Assembly (NCBI GenBank): GCA_020975725.1
Contig: QXJR01000010.1
Location: forward strand, 1-64,000
Source of the DNA: Picocystis sp. L7
Taxonomy: Eukaryota; Chlorophyta; Picocystophyceae; Picocystales; Picocystaceae
Reading direction: 5' to 3'
DNA: 64,000 nt
Shown: positions 1 through 11,100 of the stretch, one piece after another
Numbering within the stretch: position 1 is the first letter of the stretch
Layout: every line of letters begins with the position of its first letter
Notes under the pieces: model-generated
What the model was told of the DNA's origin: nothing
Databases searched by the model: none
The model's input: only the letters and a program-made list of their open reading frames with translations
Position numbers and translations under genes: made by a program

Positions 1-830
1 CCGACAATGCCAAATTGATTACGTAGCAGTCGAACAAGACCCTTTCTGTCGTTTGGTGATTCAGCGAGTGTTTAATTTTGTACGGCTCGCAGTTCCTGGG
101 CTCTTTGTACGTCCCGACATATTTCGACTGGGCCACGATGTTAAAACACTCGCAGGCCGACGCAAGTTACCAAGTGTCAATCTAGTTATTGCTGGAGTAC
201 CCTGTCAACCCTTTTCGAGGGCTAATACAACAAAAGAAGCAGCACCTCTGGGGTTGTTGGACACTAGAGAGCTTTTCAGCTCCGTCCGTTTGCTACTGGA
301 CCGCCTCCCAAGTACCCATTATGTTATCGTGTGCACCCCATTTGCTGACCATTTAATAGGTCATTTGGAAACTGTGCAGGAATGGTTCGGCGAACCACAG
401 TTACATAATATGAGTAACTTTTCCCCTCAAGCTAGACAACGCCTAATTTGGACAACCATTGGAATGGGAAATAAAGCTAAGCCACAGCATTTCCCTCACA
501 CCCCACTCACTTGGGCAGAATGTTTAGAATCGGGATCTACACCACCTGTGGATAGTTACGGAATACCGCTCGAGAAATGCCCCACTTTAATGGCATCTTC
601 ACATTCCCATTCAGACCGATCGAAGTCTACATGGGTGCATGGACCAGACCATGAACTTCGGCCCCTGTCAATTTGCGAGAAGGAACGCTTGACCGGCATG
701 CAGCTTGGAGACACTCAGGCCTATGGAGTGCCTGATTCCTCGCGGCACCGAATTTGTGGAAACGCTTTCCCAGTTGGTTGGGTAGCTTCAATTCTCCACA
801 CTGCCATAACTACACATATCAGTCCTCCAA
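1..830 (+). other. Cytosine-C5 methyltransferase domain of element 1 (partial)
   Basis: Domain of the C5-methyltransferase family (Pfam DNA_methylase type), open from the window edge. Visible motifs: motif IV around GVPCQPFSRAN with the catalytic Cys, motif VI as CTPFADH (the usual ENV is changed), motif VIII as QARQRLIW, motif IX around ICEKERLTGM, and motif X as CGNAFPVGW. Motif I lies left of the window. The region between VIII and IX, where target recognition normally sits, is short (about 80 residues). It lies directly before the integrase, as in the other two elements. Confidence 0.85.
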
Positions 831-2856
831 GATTGGGGTTGGCATGTGCAAGCCACAGATTCAATTTGTATACACACGCATCTAGACTGCAAGCGCGCCA
901 CAGTTTGCATGTGCAGAATCCTGCGTCTATTGTTGAACAATCACACGGCCCCTCTTCTGCTGAACTGATAGAGAATTCTACACCACAGGCAGTCACTACA
1001 ATGCCATCATTACTCGATCGCATTCGTACAGCAGCTCAAGCAGATTCTGAATACCAACAGCATTTGGAGGTTCCACCCTCTCAGTATGCAAAGCATTTGG
1101 GACTTTTGTTCCAGCGACCACGACCAACTGAAGCCAATTTTGGACCAGCAGTCCTCATTGTACCCAATGATGCAGCTTTGCGGCAAGACCTGCTGCATCT
1201 CATTCACGATCGATGCCATTTTGGTTAGGCCCGTACATGGGCAGAATTACGCCGACATTTCTATTGGCCAGGGTGCAAGCGTCATTGTACCTTGTTTGTC
1301 CAGCAATGCCCCACTTGCCAACTGCAAAAGCCGGGCACTCAATCGCGATATCAACATCTGTTTCCAGAAGCCAAATTTTACCCACACCCCTTTCATACCA
1401 TCGTGCTGGATGTGGTTGAGGGCTTCCCTTTATCAAAACAAGGACACAACGCAGTCATCACCGTGGTCGACAAATTCACCAAATTTGCAGTATACATTCC
1501 AATTCACACAAGTTGGAGTGCAACCCGTCAAGCTGCGTTACTACTAGACCATGTTGTATATAGGTACCACTGCCCAACCAGGATTCACACCGATAACGGG
1601 CCCATGTACCGGAAGCTGTTTGACGCCTTTTGCACCGCTCTAGGGACTCAGCATATCACAGGCACACCCTACCACTCTCAATCTCAGGGTGGTGCCGAGC
1701 GTCAACATCGTACTCTGTTGACCTCTTTACGCACCATGTGCAACGATAAGCGAGAATGGGATGATACATTACAAGCAGCTGCCCACGGATACAATGACAG
1801 CGTACATGATGTGCTAAACTATGCACCATTTGAATTGTTGTATGGCTGCCGGTCTCGATTACCCTGGCATCTACAGTTCCCATCCGTTGGGGATATAACA
1901 CCTGTCACAGCTCTTGTCCCCTCCTTGGACGCTCGTGTTTCCAACCTTTTGGAAAAACAACGCACTGTTTATAGCCACGTTCTCCAGGCATTGGACAAAC
2001 AACGAGCGCAAATGCGTCAACGTCGTAGCAAGCCTGATCGAACTTTCCAAGTGGGACAGCAAGTCAAGGTACAATTTGGGTTGAACTCACCCACCGACAA
2101 GGACAAACTTGATCCCTACTGGGCAGGCCCATTTACAGTGCCCGCAAATTTGGGCAATGGGGCATACCGCCTCCACCTACCACCAGGAGCAACCTACAGC
2201 AATCGTTTCAACGCTGAACGCCTAGCAACCTGGCATGACTCTGATTTGTCTTTGTTTCCAGCAGCCCTGCCAGCTACCGCTACTACTTTACCAACGCCGC
2301 CAGAAGACGTTAAATATCGTTTACGCAGGTACCTACTCCGAGATTACAGCCAATTTCCGACCGTTCGTTATTGGGTAGAAACAGATTCATCCAACGCAGA
2401 CCGCTATATCTTCATCGATGAAACAGCAGAATTGTTAGAAGACATTCTGAGCTTTGAAGAACAGAACGGTGCCTTGCCTGAAAAAGGCATTACCACAGCA
2501 AACAAGGACCAAGTCCAGAAACATAAGGAAACAGTCTACCTACAGTATCCGAACCCAATCCTGCAAAATACATGGCCATTTCGCTTCTTGCCATATCAAA
2601 CAAGGACCCGGCCCAAGTATAAAGTCCCCAGTTCAACACACCAGGCAGTGGTTCAATCACATTTTACAGTTGATGGCAGTACAGTTTATTACCAAGGCAT
2701 TATTGAATCTCTCAATCGACGTTCTGTTATAGTTTGCTGGACCGATGGGGGACGCACTACTCACCCTAGATCCAGTCTCAGCAATCTGCTCTATGACCCT
2801 GTTTCTGCAGTTTATGACTTTTCAGCCACAGAATCAGTGGCTGGGAGCAGGGAGAG

Positions 2857-2966
2857 TGTTACACCTTCCTAGGTCACACTCCCCATGGAGGAGTGTTTTC
2901 TTCTTGGTCGACGGTATATGTAGAAGGTTAGACATTTATTACTTAAGATAGAGTACTAAATGTACC
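2857..2966 (+). repeat. 3' LTR of element 1 (5' portion)
   Basis: Starts TGTTACACC directly after a purine tract (GGGAGAG). About 110 bp match, at roughly 75-80% by eye, a stretch at 37175-37284, which defines the visible LTR part. The right end is not recognisable and no closing GTAACA was found, so the LTR is truncated or diverges beyond about 2966. Confidence 0.6.
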
Positions 2967-3339
2967 TTTTTGGACAATTACCGTAGAGGATGACCTTGGT
3001 GCTCCATAGAGAAGAGCCACCGGTCTTTTTAATGAACAAGTCCTACTCAAGGTCTCCGAACCACGCACCATCGACACCGTCCGCATCCGGCGCCATCGAG
3101 ACACTCAAGGGACCGTTTCTTCGTCAAGCATCCGAGTTTGTCTCACCTCTCCTTCGTGGGACTAAGTGTATACAACCACTTTTCTCGTCCTCCAAGGGTC
3201 GAGAGTGGAACACCCACTCACTTCTAACACATCCCCACCAGACACATTCAACCCAACCAAACCCAACAGCACCCGTGTCACGACGATTTGCACATGCTCG
3301 TGTAAATACAAGCCTACTTGTAGCGATTCGAGTTCCCTC
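2967..3339. other. Intergenic, no gene seen
   Basis: Between the element 1 LTR and the segmental duplication. Open frames occur on both strands but show no family motif. Nothing supportable. Confidence 0.5.
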
Positions 3340-4795
3340 ATGGTCCTGCCTTCGTCGATCCAGGTGCAAGATGTTGACGACCTACCAGCGCCTCGTCCAT
3401 TTCGTCGTTTCGACTTGGATGGAGCTGTATTTTCGCGTGCGTCCATTTCAGACCCATCCAACGAAGCTGGCATGGTCCGTTCGTCCCGTTCGCATCGCTT
3501 TCGCTACCGACTCGAGGTCCGTCCTGGCCCGCCTTCGTCGGTCCACGTGCGGGATGTCGACGACCCATCGGCAGGGTGTCCATTTCGTCGTTTCGACTTG
3601 GATGGCGCTGAATTTTCGCGTGCGTCCCTCTCGGACCCATCCAACGAAGGTGGCAGGGTCAAGTTGTCCCGTTCGCATCGCTTTCGATACCAACTCGAGG
3701 TCCCTCCAGGTCCTGCCTTCGTCGCTCCGGGTGCGGGGTGTCGACGACCCACCTGCCCTCCTCCAATTCTTTCGCCACCGCTCCAACGACGCTGAATTTC
3801 TGCGTCCATCCGTTTTCGAGCACGTAGAATCGAGTGGTAGCGTTCGTTTGGCTCATCGCATCGCCAGTCGAAGCCTACGCGATACCTGCTGGTCGCTCCA
3901 TCGGATGTTTCGCCGACGAGGGACCAGGAGTCCACCGAAACCCGTCGAACGGACGAGGCGGGATCGAATTTCGTCTCGAAACATGCTCTTGTATTACAAA
4001 GAAAAGATCCCGACGTTCGAAGCTCGAAAAACGATCGCCCTTATGTCCCTTCGATCCCGTCGGTCGCGGTCGGGCCGACCTCCGTGGCGTCGGCCGTCCG
4101 TGGCCCTGCGTCGCACGGACCGTACGCGGTGCCACGGGCGCACGAAACGCTCCGCACGCACGCGTCGAACCCCCACGGAGGAGGATCGACGGCGCGTGCG
4201 CGTCGCGCGCGTCCGTGGGACCGCGTCTGTCGGTGTCGCGTTTGCGCGCAGGTTCGGTCGCGCTACCAGTACCGCCTCTCCCCCTGTCCCTCTCGCGATC
4301 GCGAATGCCCCCCCTGGCCCTCTCAAACCCCCACCCCGTCCCCCGACCCCCTGTGCCCCCCTTTCCCCCCTGCGCCCCTCCCCCACACCCCCACGCGCGC
4401 CCGACGGGGTGGGATGCGCCCCACGCGCGATGGCGATGGAGGGGCCCCGCCGACGCCCCCACCCCGCCCCCGACCGAAAGGACGCCCACGAACGAGGTCC
4501 CGGGGCGATGGCGGGTTCCGCGCAACCCCACCCGAATCCCCCACGCCCGAAAAAAAAAAAGGAACGAACGAAGGACGGGGGAGCTGCCCCACGAGAAGCG
4601 GAAGAAAAAAAGGGGGGCACGGACGATTTCAAAAAGGGGGGCAAGCATCTACTTTGCGCAACTCAGCTTAGCTCGACCTCCAGCAACTACTTTGCGCAAC
4701 TCAGCTTAGCTCGAACCGTTTTGGAGAGGAAATGCTAACCCCTAACCCCTACACCCCCCCAATCGCATCGCAAAAAACTTCTACCTAAACCCAGC
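3340..4795. repeat. Segmental duplication, copy A
   Basis: About 1.4 kb that recurs at 16040-17514 at high identity (over 90% through much of its length by eye). The left third holds two to three degenerate tandem units of about 180 bp (for example near 3400 and 3581) built around the phrase TTTCGTCGTTTCGACT. The middle is extremely GC-rich (about 4030-4540). The right end carries two 29-bp copies of a CTACTTTGCGCAACTC... phrase 38 bp apart (4649 and 4687), then a CCCAATCGCA-type motif. Long open frames exist on both strands, as expected for stop-poor GC-rich repeats, so no gene is called. Confidence 0.85.
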
Positions 4796-4796
4796 C

Positions 4797-5850
4797 GTGT
4801 ACCCTGGGGGCAGCTGTGTCCCCTGGGGGCACTTGTGTTCCCTGGGGGTCGATCCTGTCCCCTGGGGGGCAGTCGTGTTCCCTGGGGGCACTTGTGTTGC
4901 CTGGGGGCAACCGTGTCCCTGTTGGGTCGACCCTGTCCCCTGGGGGCAGCCGTGTACCCTGGGGGCAACTGTGTCCCCTGGGGGCAACTGTGTCCCCTGG
5001 GGGCAACTGTGTCCCCTGGGGGCACTTGTGTTCCCTGGGGGTCGATCCTGTCCCCTGGGGGCAGTCGTGTTCCCTGGGGGCAGTTATTTCCTTTGGGGGT
5101 CGACCCTGTCCCCTGGGGGCAGCCGTGTACCTTGGGGGCACCTGTGTTCCCTGAGGGCACTTGTGTTCCCTGTGGGGTCGACCCTGTCCCCTAGGGGCAG
5201 CCGTGTTCCCTGGGGGCAGTCGTGTCCCCTGGGGCACTTGTGCTCCCTGGGGGCAGGTGTGTCCTTTGGGGGTCGACCGTGTTCCCTGGGGGCAGCTGTG
5301 TCCTCTGGGGGCAGCCGTGTACCCTGGGGGCAGCCGTGTTCCCTGGGGGCAGCCGTGTACCCTGGGGGCAACTGTGTCCCCTGGGGGTCGATCCTGTCCC
5401 CTGGGGGCAGTCGTGTTCCCTGGGGGCAGTTGTGTCCTTTGGGGCTCGACCGTGTTCCCTGGGGGCAGCTGTGTTCCTTGGGGTCGACCGTGTTCCCTGG
5501 GGGCAGCTGTGTTCCTTGGGGTCGACCCTTTCCCCTGGGGGCAACCGTGTCCCTGTGGGTTCGACCCTGTCCCCTGGGGGCAACCGTGTCCCTGTGGGTT
5601 CGACCCTGTCCCCTGGGGGCAGCCGTGTCCTCTGGGGGCAGTCGTGTCCCCTGGGGGCACTTGTGTTCCCTGGGGGCACTTGTGTTCCCTGGGGGCAGCT
5701 GTGTCCTTTGGGGGTGGACCGTGTTCCCTGGGGCAGCCGTGTCCCGTGGAGGGCATTGTGTTCCCTGGGGGCAGCTGTGTCCCTGTGGGCCAGTTGCGTC
5801 CCTGTGGGGTCGACCCTGTCCCCTGGGGGCAGTCGTGTCCCGTGGGGACT
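4797..5850. repeat. G-rich minisatellite, about 19-bp period
   Basis: About fifty imperfect copies of a 19-21-bp unit containing CCCTGGGGGCA followed by a GTGTT- or GTCGACC-type spacer. Runs of four to five G recur about every 19 bases on the plus strand, giving strong G-quadruplex potential. Open frames of over 300 codons exist on both strands (PQGT/PPGN-type repeats on the minus strand), but they follow from the stop-free unit and I do not call a gene. Single or paired units of the same kind occur at 7380-7415 and 32423-32462 inside a dispersed repeat. Confidence 0.9.
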
Positions 5851-6217
5851 TTCTGATTTTCTGAAAATGATCGAGAGTTGTCCTCACTACCAGGGCTCTC
5901 CCAAAGGCTAGAGCCGAAAAATCTCCTCGGGCTGGTCGTGGAATGGGAAGATCTACTATACCGCCCCTTGTAGATAGCAGAGATGTGCGTTGAGAGTAAA
6001 CAGGAAGAATAGGGACCAGCCAGATTCTAAATCAGGTACATGCATCGGAAGCGGCACTTTCCGTGGATCACTCCTTCAACCATCTTGTCTAACCACGTCT
6101 CATATTTGTGGTATACGTTGAATTACTTTCTTGTTAATGTAACTCAACCGCCCTTCCCCGAAGGCTCGATCATGCACAGACTGGTCGTGAATGTCTAGCA
6201 GGCCCACGTGACAATCG
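5851..6217. other. Spacer between minisatellites, no gene seen
   Basis: Moderate-GC unique-looking sequence between two tandem arrays. I see no motif, RNA gene or convincing reading frame. Confidence 0.5.
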
Positions 6218-6808
6218 CCTCGGTCCCTTGGCCGCTGGGAGGTCGTCCATCCGGAGGACCCCTTCCAATTGCGTCGTTTCGAGGAGAATGGATCCGAAAC
6301 TCGGCAGACAGGCCTTTCGAAGCCTCCGGAGACAGGTGGAGGCCTCGTCCCGACCCTTCCTCCCATTCCGAGGCCGCGAAGGGACCTCCTGCTGCCCGAC
6401 GACGCCTCGGTCCCTTGGCCGCTGGGAGGTCGTCCACCCGGAAGACCCCTTCCAATTGCGTCGTTTCGAGGAGAATGGATCCGAAACTCGGCAGACAGGC
6501 CTTTCGAAGCCTCCGGAGACAGGTGGAGGCCTCGTCCCGACCCTTCCTCCCATTCCGAGGCCGCGAAGGGACCTCCTGCTGCCCGACGACGCCTCGGTCC
6601 CTTGGCCGCTGGGAGGTCGTCCACCCGGAAGACCCCTTCCAATTGCGTCGTTTCGAGGAGAATGGATCCGAAACTCGGCAGACAGGCCTTTCGAAGCCTC
6701 CGGAGACAGGTGGAGGCCTCGTCCCGACCCTTCCTCCCATTCCGAGGCCGCGAAGGGACCTCCTGCTGCCCGACGACGCCTCGGTCCCTTGGCCGCTGGG
6801 AGGTCGTG
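6218..6808. repeat. 187-bp tandem repeat, about 3.2 copies
   Basis: Unit starts at 6218, 6405, 6592 and 6779, an exact 187-bp period, and the copies are nearly identical. The unit has stop-free frames on both strands and 187 is not a multiple of three, so open frames run through in several frames at once. There is no match to a protein family. Read as a recently amplified satellite. Confidence 0.92.
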
Positions 6809-7429
6809 CAGGAGGGAGAGGGTAGACAGCGCTGAAAACGCTGGCAGTCAGGCGTCGGGATGATTGCGTCTTGGATCCTTTATCAATCGTAGATTCAGGC
6901 ATCGTGGGCGCCTGGAAGACTCGTCGGAGTGATTTTGGACGAATTGGTCGTGCGTCCGAAGGGGTCGGGGTTGTTCCGACAGCTCGTTCGCACAGTACCC
7001 GAGGGGTTCACGAAAGTAGGAATGCCCCCCTTTTTCTCTCTATCTTCGTCTCATTCGCGCTCCTGAATACCCCCTTTGGTTCCTTCATCGTGATTGGTCC
7101 GAAGTCGGATGTCGTCCTCGGCGGGCATGGATACTTGCTCGGGATGTCCAATGGCAAATCTGCTACCCAAGGCATTTCCTTTACAGTCCCCGCTGAGTCG
7201 CCCCAAGTATCGGGATTCCTTGCTTCTGAACCCAAATCGAGGGACAGAGCTTGGGAGGACCGCGAACTTTTGCAGCCGAACAGGGGACGGGAATCCCGGG
7301 TCTTAGTGTCGGAATTACACATTCTTACCGTACCGAGTTTCGGGGGCTTCGATACGGCTCCTCTCAAATACGGGGAAGGTGTCCCGTGGGGGCAGTTTTG
7401 TCCCGTGGGGGCAGACCCCAATTCGACCC
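6809..7429. other. Dispersed-repeat region, promoter-like module
   Basis: Contains phrases that recur elsewhere in the window: AATGCCCCCCTTT, GAATACCCCCTTT followed by a GATTGGTC (CCAAT-box) near 7065-7100, and 7250-7480, a relative of 32260-32520 with a GGAATCCC / TACCGTACCGAG / CCTAATCCC order. Two minisatellite-like units (GTCCCGTGGGGGCAG) lie at 7380-7415. No gene is recognised. Confidence 0.55.
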
Positions 7430-8002
7430 CTAATCCCTGTTTCGGCACGGGCATTTTGGGGTACCCATAGGCTTTGGTACTTTCGGAATGGAAATGTTCG
7501 CTGACTTTCGAATGCCCAACACTTGGTTACTGAAGCCCAATCCATTCATGTGCTCCGTGTTCTTTGATAGGACACAACATATTGTGAAAGATAAAGGGCA
7601 CTCTCGTTCAAGATAGAAAGCTCCCCTTTGTCCTTCCGGATTTGGATGAAATATGTTCATCGTGTCCTCTAGATGCACCAACCCTTTGATACTATCTATG
7701 TCAACTCGAACGAAACCCTTGTTTTTGTACAATGAAGGGTCCAAAGTCGGAAGTGCCAATATTCCTTCCAAACTTGCGACGTTTCCATCGCCTCCTCCTC
7801 GAGCCTCTTCTCCCATTCTCACAACATCTTCCATTGTCAGAGATCCCAAGGCTTCTACATCACCATCACAACAATGCGTAAACAAGTCATCCCATCTAGC
7901 AAGAGGAACCCTAGAGTTTTGCTCCTCCGAATCCACACTTGATTCGAGCGAGAGCGTCTCACTCTCACTCTCCGTCCATCCATCGTCGTCAACGTGAGAC
8001 AT
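7430..8002 (-). CDS. Hypothetical acidic protein (possible first exon)
   Basis: 190 codons from the ATG at 8002. The N-terminus is rich in Ser, Glu and Asp (MSHVDDDG, then SESETLSLESS). The middle has a soluble-looking mix with no family motif I recognise. The last dozen codons lie inside a dispersed repeat that also occurs near 32480, so the true 3' end is probably elsewhere, perhaps after a splice site. Its start lies 129 bp from the end of the 55-bp satellite, so the satellite occupies its upstream region. It could be a chance frame. Confidence 0.35.
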   Translation of the reverse strand: MSHVDDDGWTESESETLSLESSVDSEEQNSRVPLARWDDLFTHCCDGDVEALGSLTMEDVVRMGEEARGGGDGNVASLEGILALPTLDPSLYKNKGFVRVDIDSIKGLVHLEDTMNIFHPNPEGQRGAFYLERECPLSFTICCVLSKNTEHMNGLGFSNQVLGIRKSANISIPKVPKPMGTPKCPCRNRD

Positions 8003-8130
8003 TTCTCCACTCCCACAAAGCACGAAGAAAACTCAAAATGACAATCTTTGGAGCACAATCTTGAGCTCGCAACACCGAAGTGGCACACTTCGCCAATCCA
8101 AAATGAACGAGATCACACCAACCGCACAAT

Positions 8131-11100
8131 TGGGGCCCCTGCCTGAGCGTGAGGGTCCGGAATCGCCGAAGCCTCAGGCTCACTATGGGGCCCCTGCCTG
8201 AGCGTGAGGGTCCGGAATCGCCGAAGCCTCAGGCTCACTATGGGGCCCCTGCCTGAGCGTGAGGGTCCGGAATCGCCGAAGCCTCAGGCTCACTATGGGG
8301 CCCCTGCCTGAGCGTGAGGGTCCGGAATCGCCGAAGCCTCAGGCTCACTATGGGGCCCCTGCCTGAGCGTGAGGGTCCGGAATCGCCGAAGCCTCAGGCT
8401 CACTATGGGGCCCCTGCCTGAGCGTGAGGGTCCGGAATCGCCGAAGCCTCAGGCTCACTATGGGGCCCCTGCCTGAGCGTGAGGGTCCGGAATCGCCGAA
8501 GCCTCAGGCTCACTATGGGGCCCCTGCCTGAGCGTGAGGGTCCGGAATCGCCGAAGCCTCAGGCTCGCTATGGGGCCCCTGCCTGAGCGTGAGGGTCCGG
8601 AATCGCCGAAGCCTCAGGCTCGCTATGGGGCCCCTGCCTGAGCGTGAGGGTCCGGAATCGCCGAAGCCTCAGGCTCGCTATGGGGCCCCTGCCTGAGCGT
8701 GAGGGTCCGGAATCGCCGAAGCCTCAGGCTCACTATGGGGCCCCTGCCTGAGCGTGAGGGTCCGGAATCGCCGAAGCCTCAGGCTCACTCTGGGGCCCCT
8801 GCCTGAGCGTGAGGGTCCGGAATCGCCGAAGCCTCAGGCTCGCTATGGGGCCCCTGCCTGAGCGTGAGGGTCCGGAATCGCCGAAGCCTCAGGCTCGCTA
8901 TGGGGCCCCTGCCTGAGCGTGAGGGTCCGGAATCGCCGAAGCCTCAGGCTCACTATGGGGCCCCTGTCTGAGCGTGAGGGTCCGGAATCGCCGAAGCCTC
9001 AGGCTCGCTATGGGGCCCCTGCCTGAGCGTGAGGGTCCGGAATCGCCGAAGCCTCAGGCTCGCTATGGGGCCCCTGCCTGAGCGTGAGGGTCCGGAATCG
9101 CCGAAGCCTCAGGCTCGCTATGGGGCCCCTGCCTGAGCGTGAGGGTCCGGAATCGCCGAAGCCTCAGGCTCACTATGGGGCCCCTGCCTGAGCGTGAGGG
9201 TCCGGAATCGCCGAAGCCTCAGGCTCACTATGGGGCCCCTGCCTGAGCGTGAGGGTCCGGAATCGCCGAAGCCTCAGGCTCACTATGGGGCCCCTGCCTG
9301 AGCGTGAGGGTCCGGAATCGCCGAAGCCTCAGGCTCACTATGGGGCCCCTGCCTGAGCGTGAGGGTCCGGAATCGCCGAAGCCTCAGGCTCACTATGGGG
9401 CCCCTGCCTGAGCGTGAGGGTCCGGAATCGCCGAAGCCTCAGGCTCACTATGGGGCCCCTGCCTGAGCGTGAGGGTCCGGAATCGCCGAAGCCTCAGGCT
9501 CACTATGGGGCCCCTGCCTGAGCGTGAGGGTCCGGAATCGCCGAAGCCTCAGGCTCACTATGGGGCCCCTGCCTGAGCGTGAGGGTCCGGAATCGCCGAA
9601 GCCTCAGGCTCACTATGGGGCCCCTGCCTGAGCGTGAGGGTCCGGAATCGCCGAAGCCTCAGGCTCACTATGGGGCCCCTGCCTGAGCGTGAGGGTCCGG
9701 AATCGCCGAAGCCTCAGGCTCACTATGGGGCCCCTGCCTGAGCGTGAGGGTCCGGAATCGCCGAAGCCTCAGGCTCACTATGGGGCCCCTGCCTGAGCGT
9801 GAGGGTCCGGAATCGCCGAAGCCTCAGGCTCACTATGGGGCCCCTGCCTGAGCGTGAGGGTCCGGAATCGCCGAAGCCTCAGGCTCGCTATGGGGCCCCT
9901 GCCTGAGCGTGAGGGTCCGGAATCGCCGAAGCCTCAGGCTCGCTATGGGGCCCCTGCCTGAGCGTGAGGGTCCGGAATCGCCGAAGCCTCAGGCTCGCTA
10001 TGGGGCCCCTGCCTGAGCGTGAGGGTCCGGAATCGCCGAAGCCTCAGGCTCACTATGGGGCCCCTGCCTGAGCGTGAGGGTCCGGAATCGCCGAAGCCTC
10101 AGGCTCACTATGGGGCCCCTGCCTGAGCGTGAGGGTCCGGAATCGCCGAAGCCTCAGGCTCGCTATGGGGCCCCTGCCTGAGCGTGAGGGTCCGGAATCG
10201 CCGAAGCCTCAGGCTCGCTATGGGGCCCCTGCCTGAGCGTGAGGGTCCGGAATCGCCGAAGCCTCAGGCTCGCTATGGGGCCCCTGCCTGAGCGTGAGGG
10301 TCCGGAATCGCCGAAGCCTCAGGCTCACTATGGGGCCCCTGCCTGAGCGTGAGGGTCCGGAATCGCCGAAGCCTCAGGCTCACTATGGGGCCCCTGCCTG
10401 AGCGTGAGGGTCCGGAATCGCCGAAGCCTCAGGCTCACTATGGGGCCCCTGCCTGAGCGTGAGGGTCCGGAATCGCCGAAGCCTCAGGCTCACTATGGGG
10501 CCCCTGCCTGAGCGTGAGGGTCCGGAATCGCCGAAGCCTCAGGCTCACTATGGGGCCCCTGCCTGAGCGTGAGGGTCCGGAATCGCCGAAGCCTCAGGCT
10601 CACTATGGGGCCCCTGCCTGAGCGTGAGGGTCCGGAATCGCCGAAGCCTCAGGCTCACTATGGGGCCCCTGCCTGAGCGTGAGGGTCCGGAATCGCCGAA
10701 GCCTCAGGCTCACTATGGGGCCCCTGCCTGAGCGTGAGGGTCCGGAATCGCCGAAGCCTCAGGCTCACTATGGGGCCCCTGCCTGAGCGTGAGGGTCCGG
10801 AATCGCCGAAGCCTCAGGCTCACTATGGGGCCCCTGCCTGAGCGTGAGGGTCCGGAATCGCCGAAGCCTCAGGCTCACTATGGGGCCCCTGCCTGAGCGT
10901 GAGGGTCCGGAATCGCCGAAGCCTCAGGCTCACTATGGGGCCCCTGCCTGAGCGTGAGGGTCCGGAATCGCCGAAGCCTCAGGCTCACTATGGGGCCCCT
11001 GCCTGAGCGTGAGGGTCCGGAATCGCCGAAGCCTCAGGCTCACTATGGGGCCCCTGCCTGAGCGTGAGGGTCCGGAATCGCCGAAGCCTCAGGCTCACTA

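Larger units (their letters stand above)
1..2966 (+). mobile_element. Ty3/Gypsy element 1, 3' part, with methyltransferase domain
   Basis: Right-hand end of a Gypsy-type LTR element cut by the window edge. Parts in order: a cytosine-C5 methyltransferase domain (about 1-830, motif PCQPFSRAN, CTPF, QARQR, and the GNAFPVGW box), an integrase with H-H-C-C zinc finger and D,D,E core (about 1190-1900; HTDNG and AERQHR are visible), a long C-terminal region (about 2050-2850) ending in a WTDG-containing segment, a purine tract, and the start of a 3' LTR at 2857. It is closely similar in order and motifs to elements 2 and 3 in this window but has a different LTR. It is broken, with about one interruption in the part seen. 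No LTR pair is available, so age cannot be judged. Confidence 0.9.

Noticed and set aside
3834-4709. Arg/Pro-rich proteins in both duplication copies
   Set aside because: Frames on both strands are equally open, GC is extreme, and the protein sequences have no domain pattern.
4738-4765. Telomere repeat (CTAACCCCTAACCCC)
   Set aside because: Only two imperfect units, and the equivalent place in the second duplication copy reads differently. Not an internal telomere.
4797-5850. Collagen-like or Pro/Gly-rich protein genes on both strands of the minisatellite
   Set aside because: Open frames on both strands and in several frames follow from a stop-free repeat unit. No start context, signal peptide or flanking domain supports a gene.
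6100-6902. Repeat-encoded proteins of 180-235 codons
   Set aside because: They are translations of the 187-bp repeat in overlapping frames on both strands.
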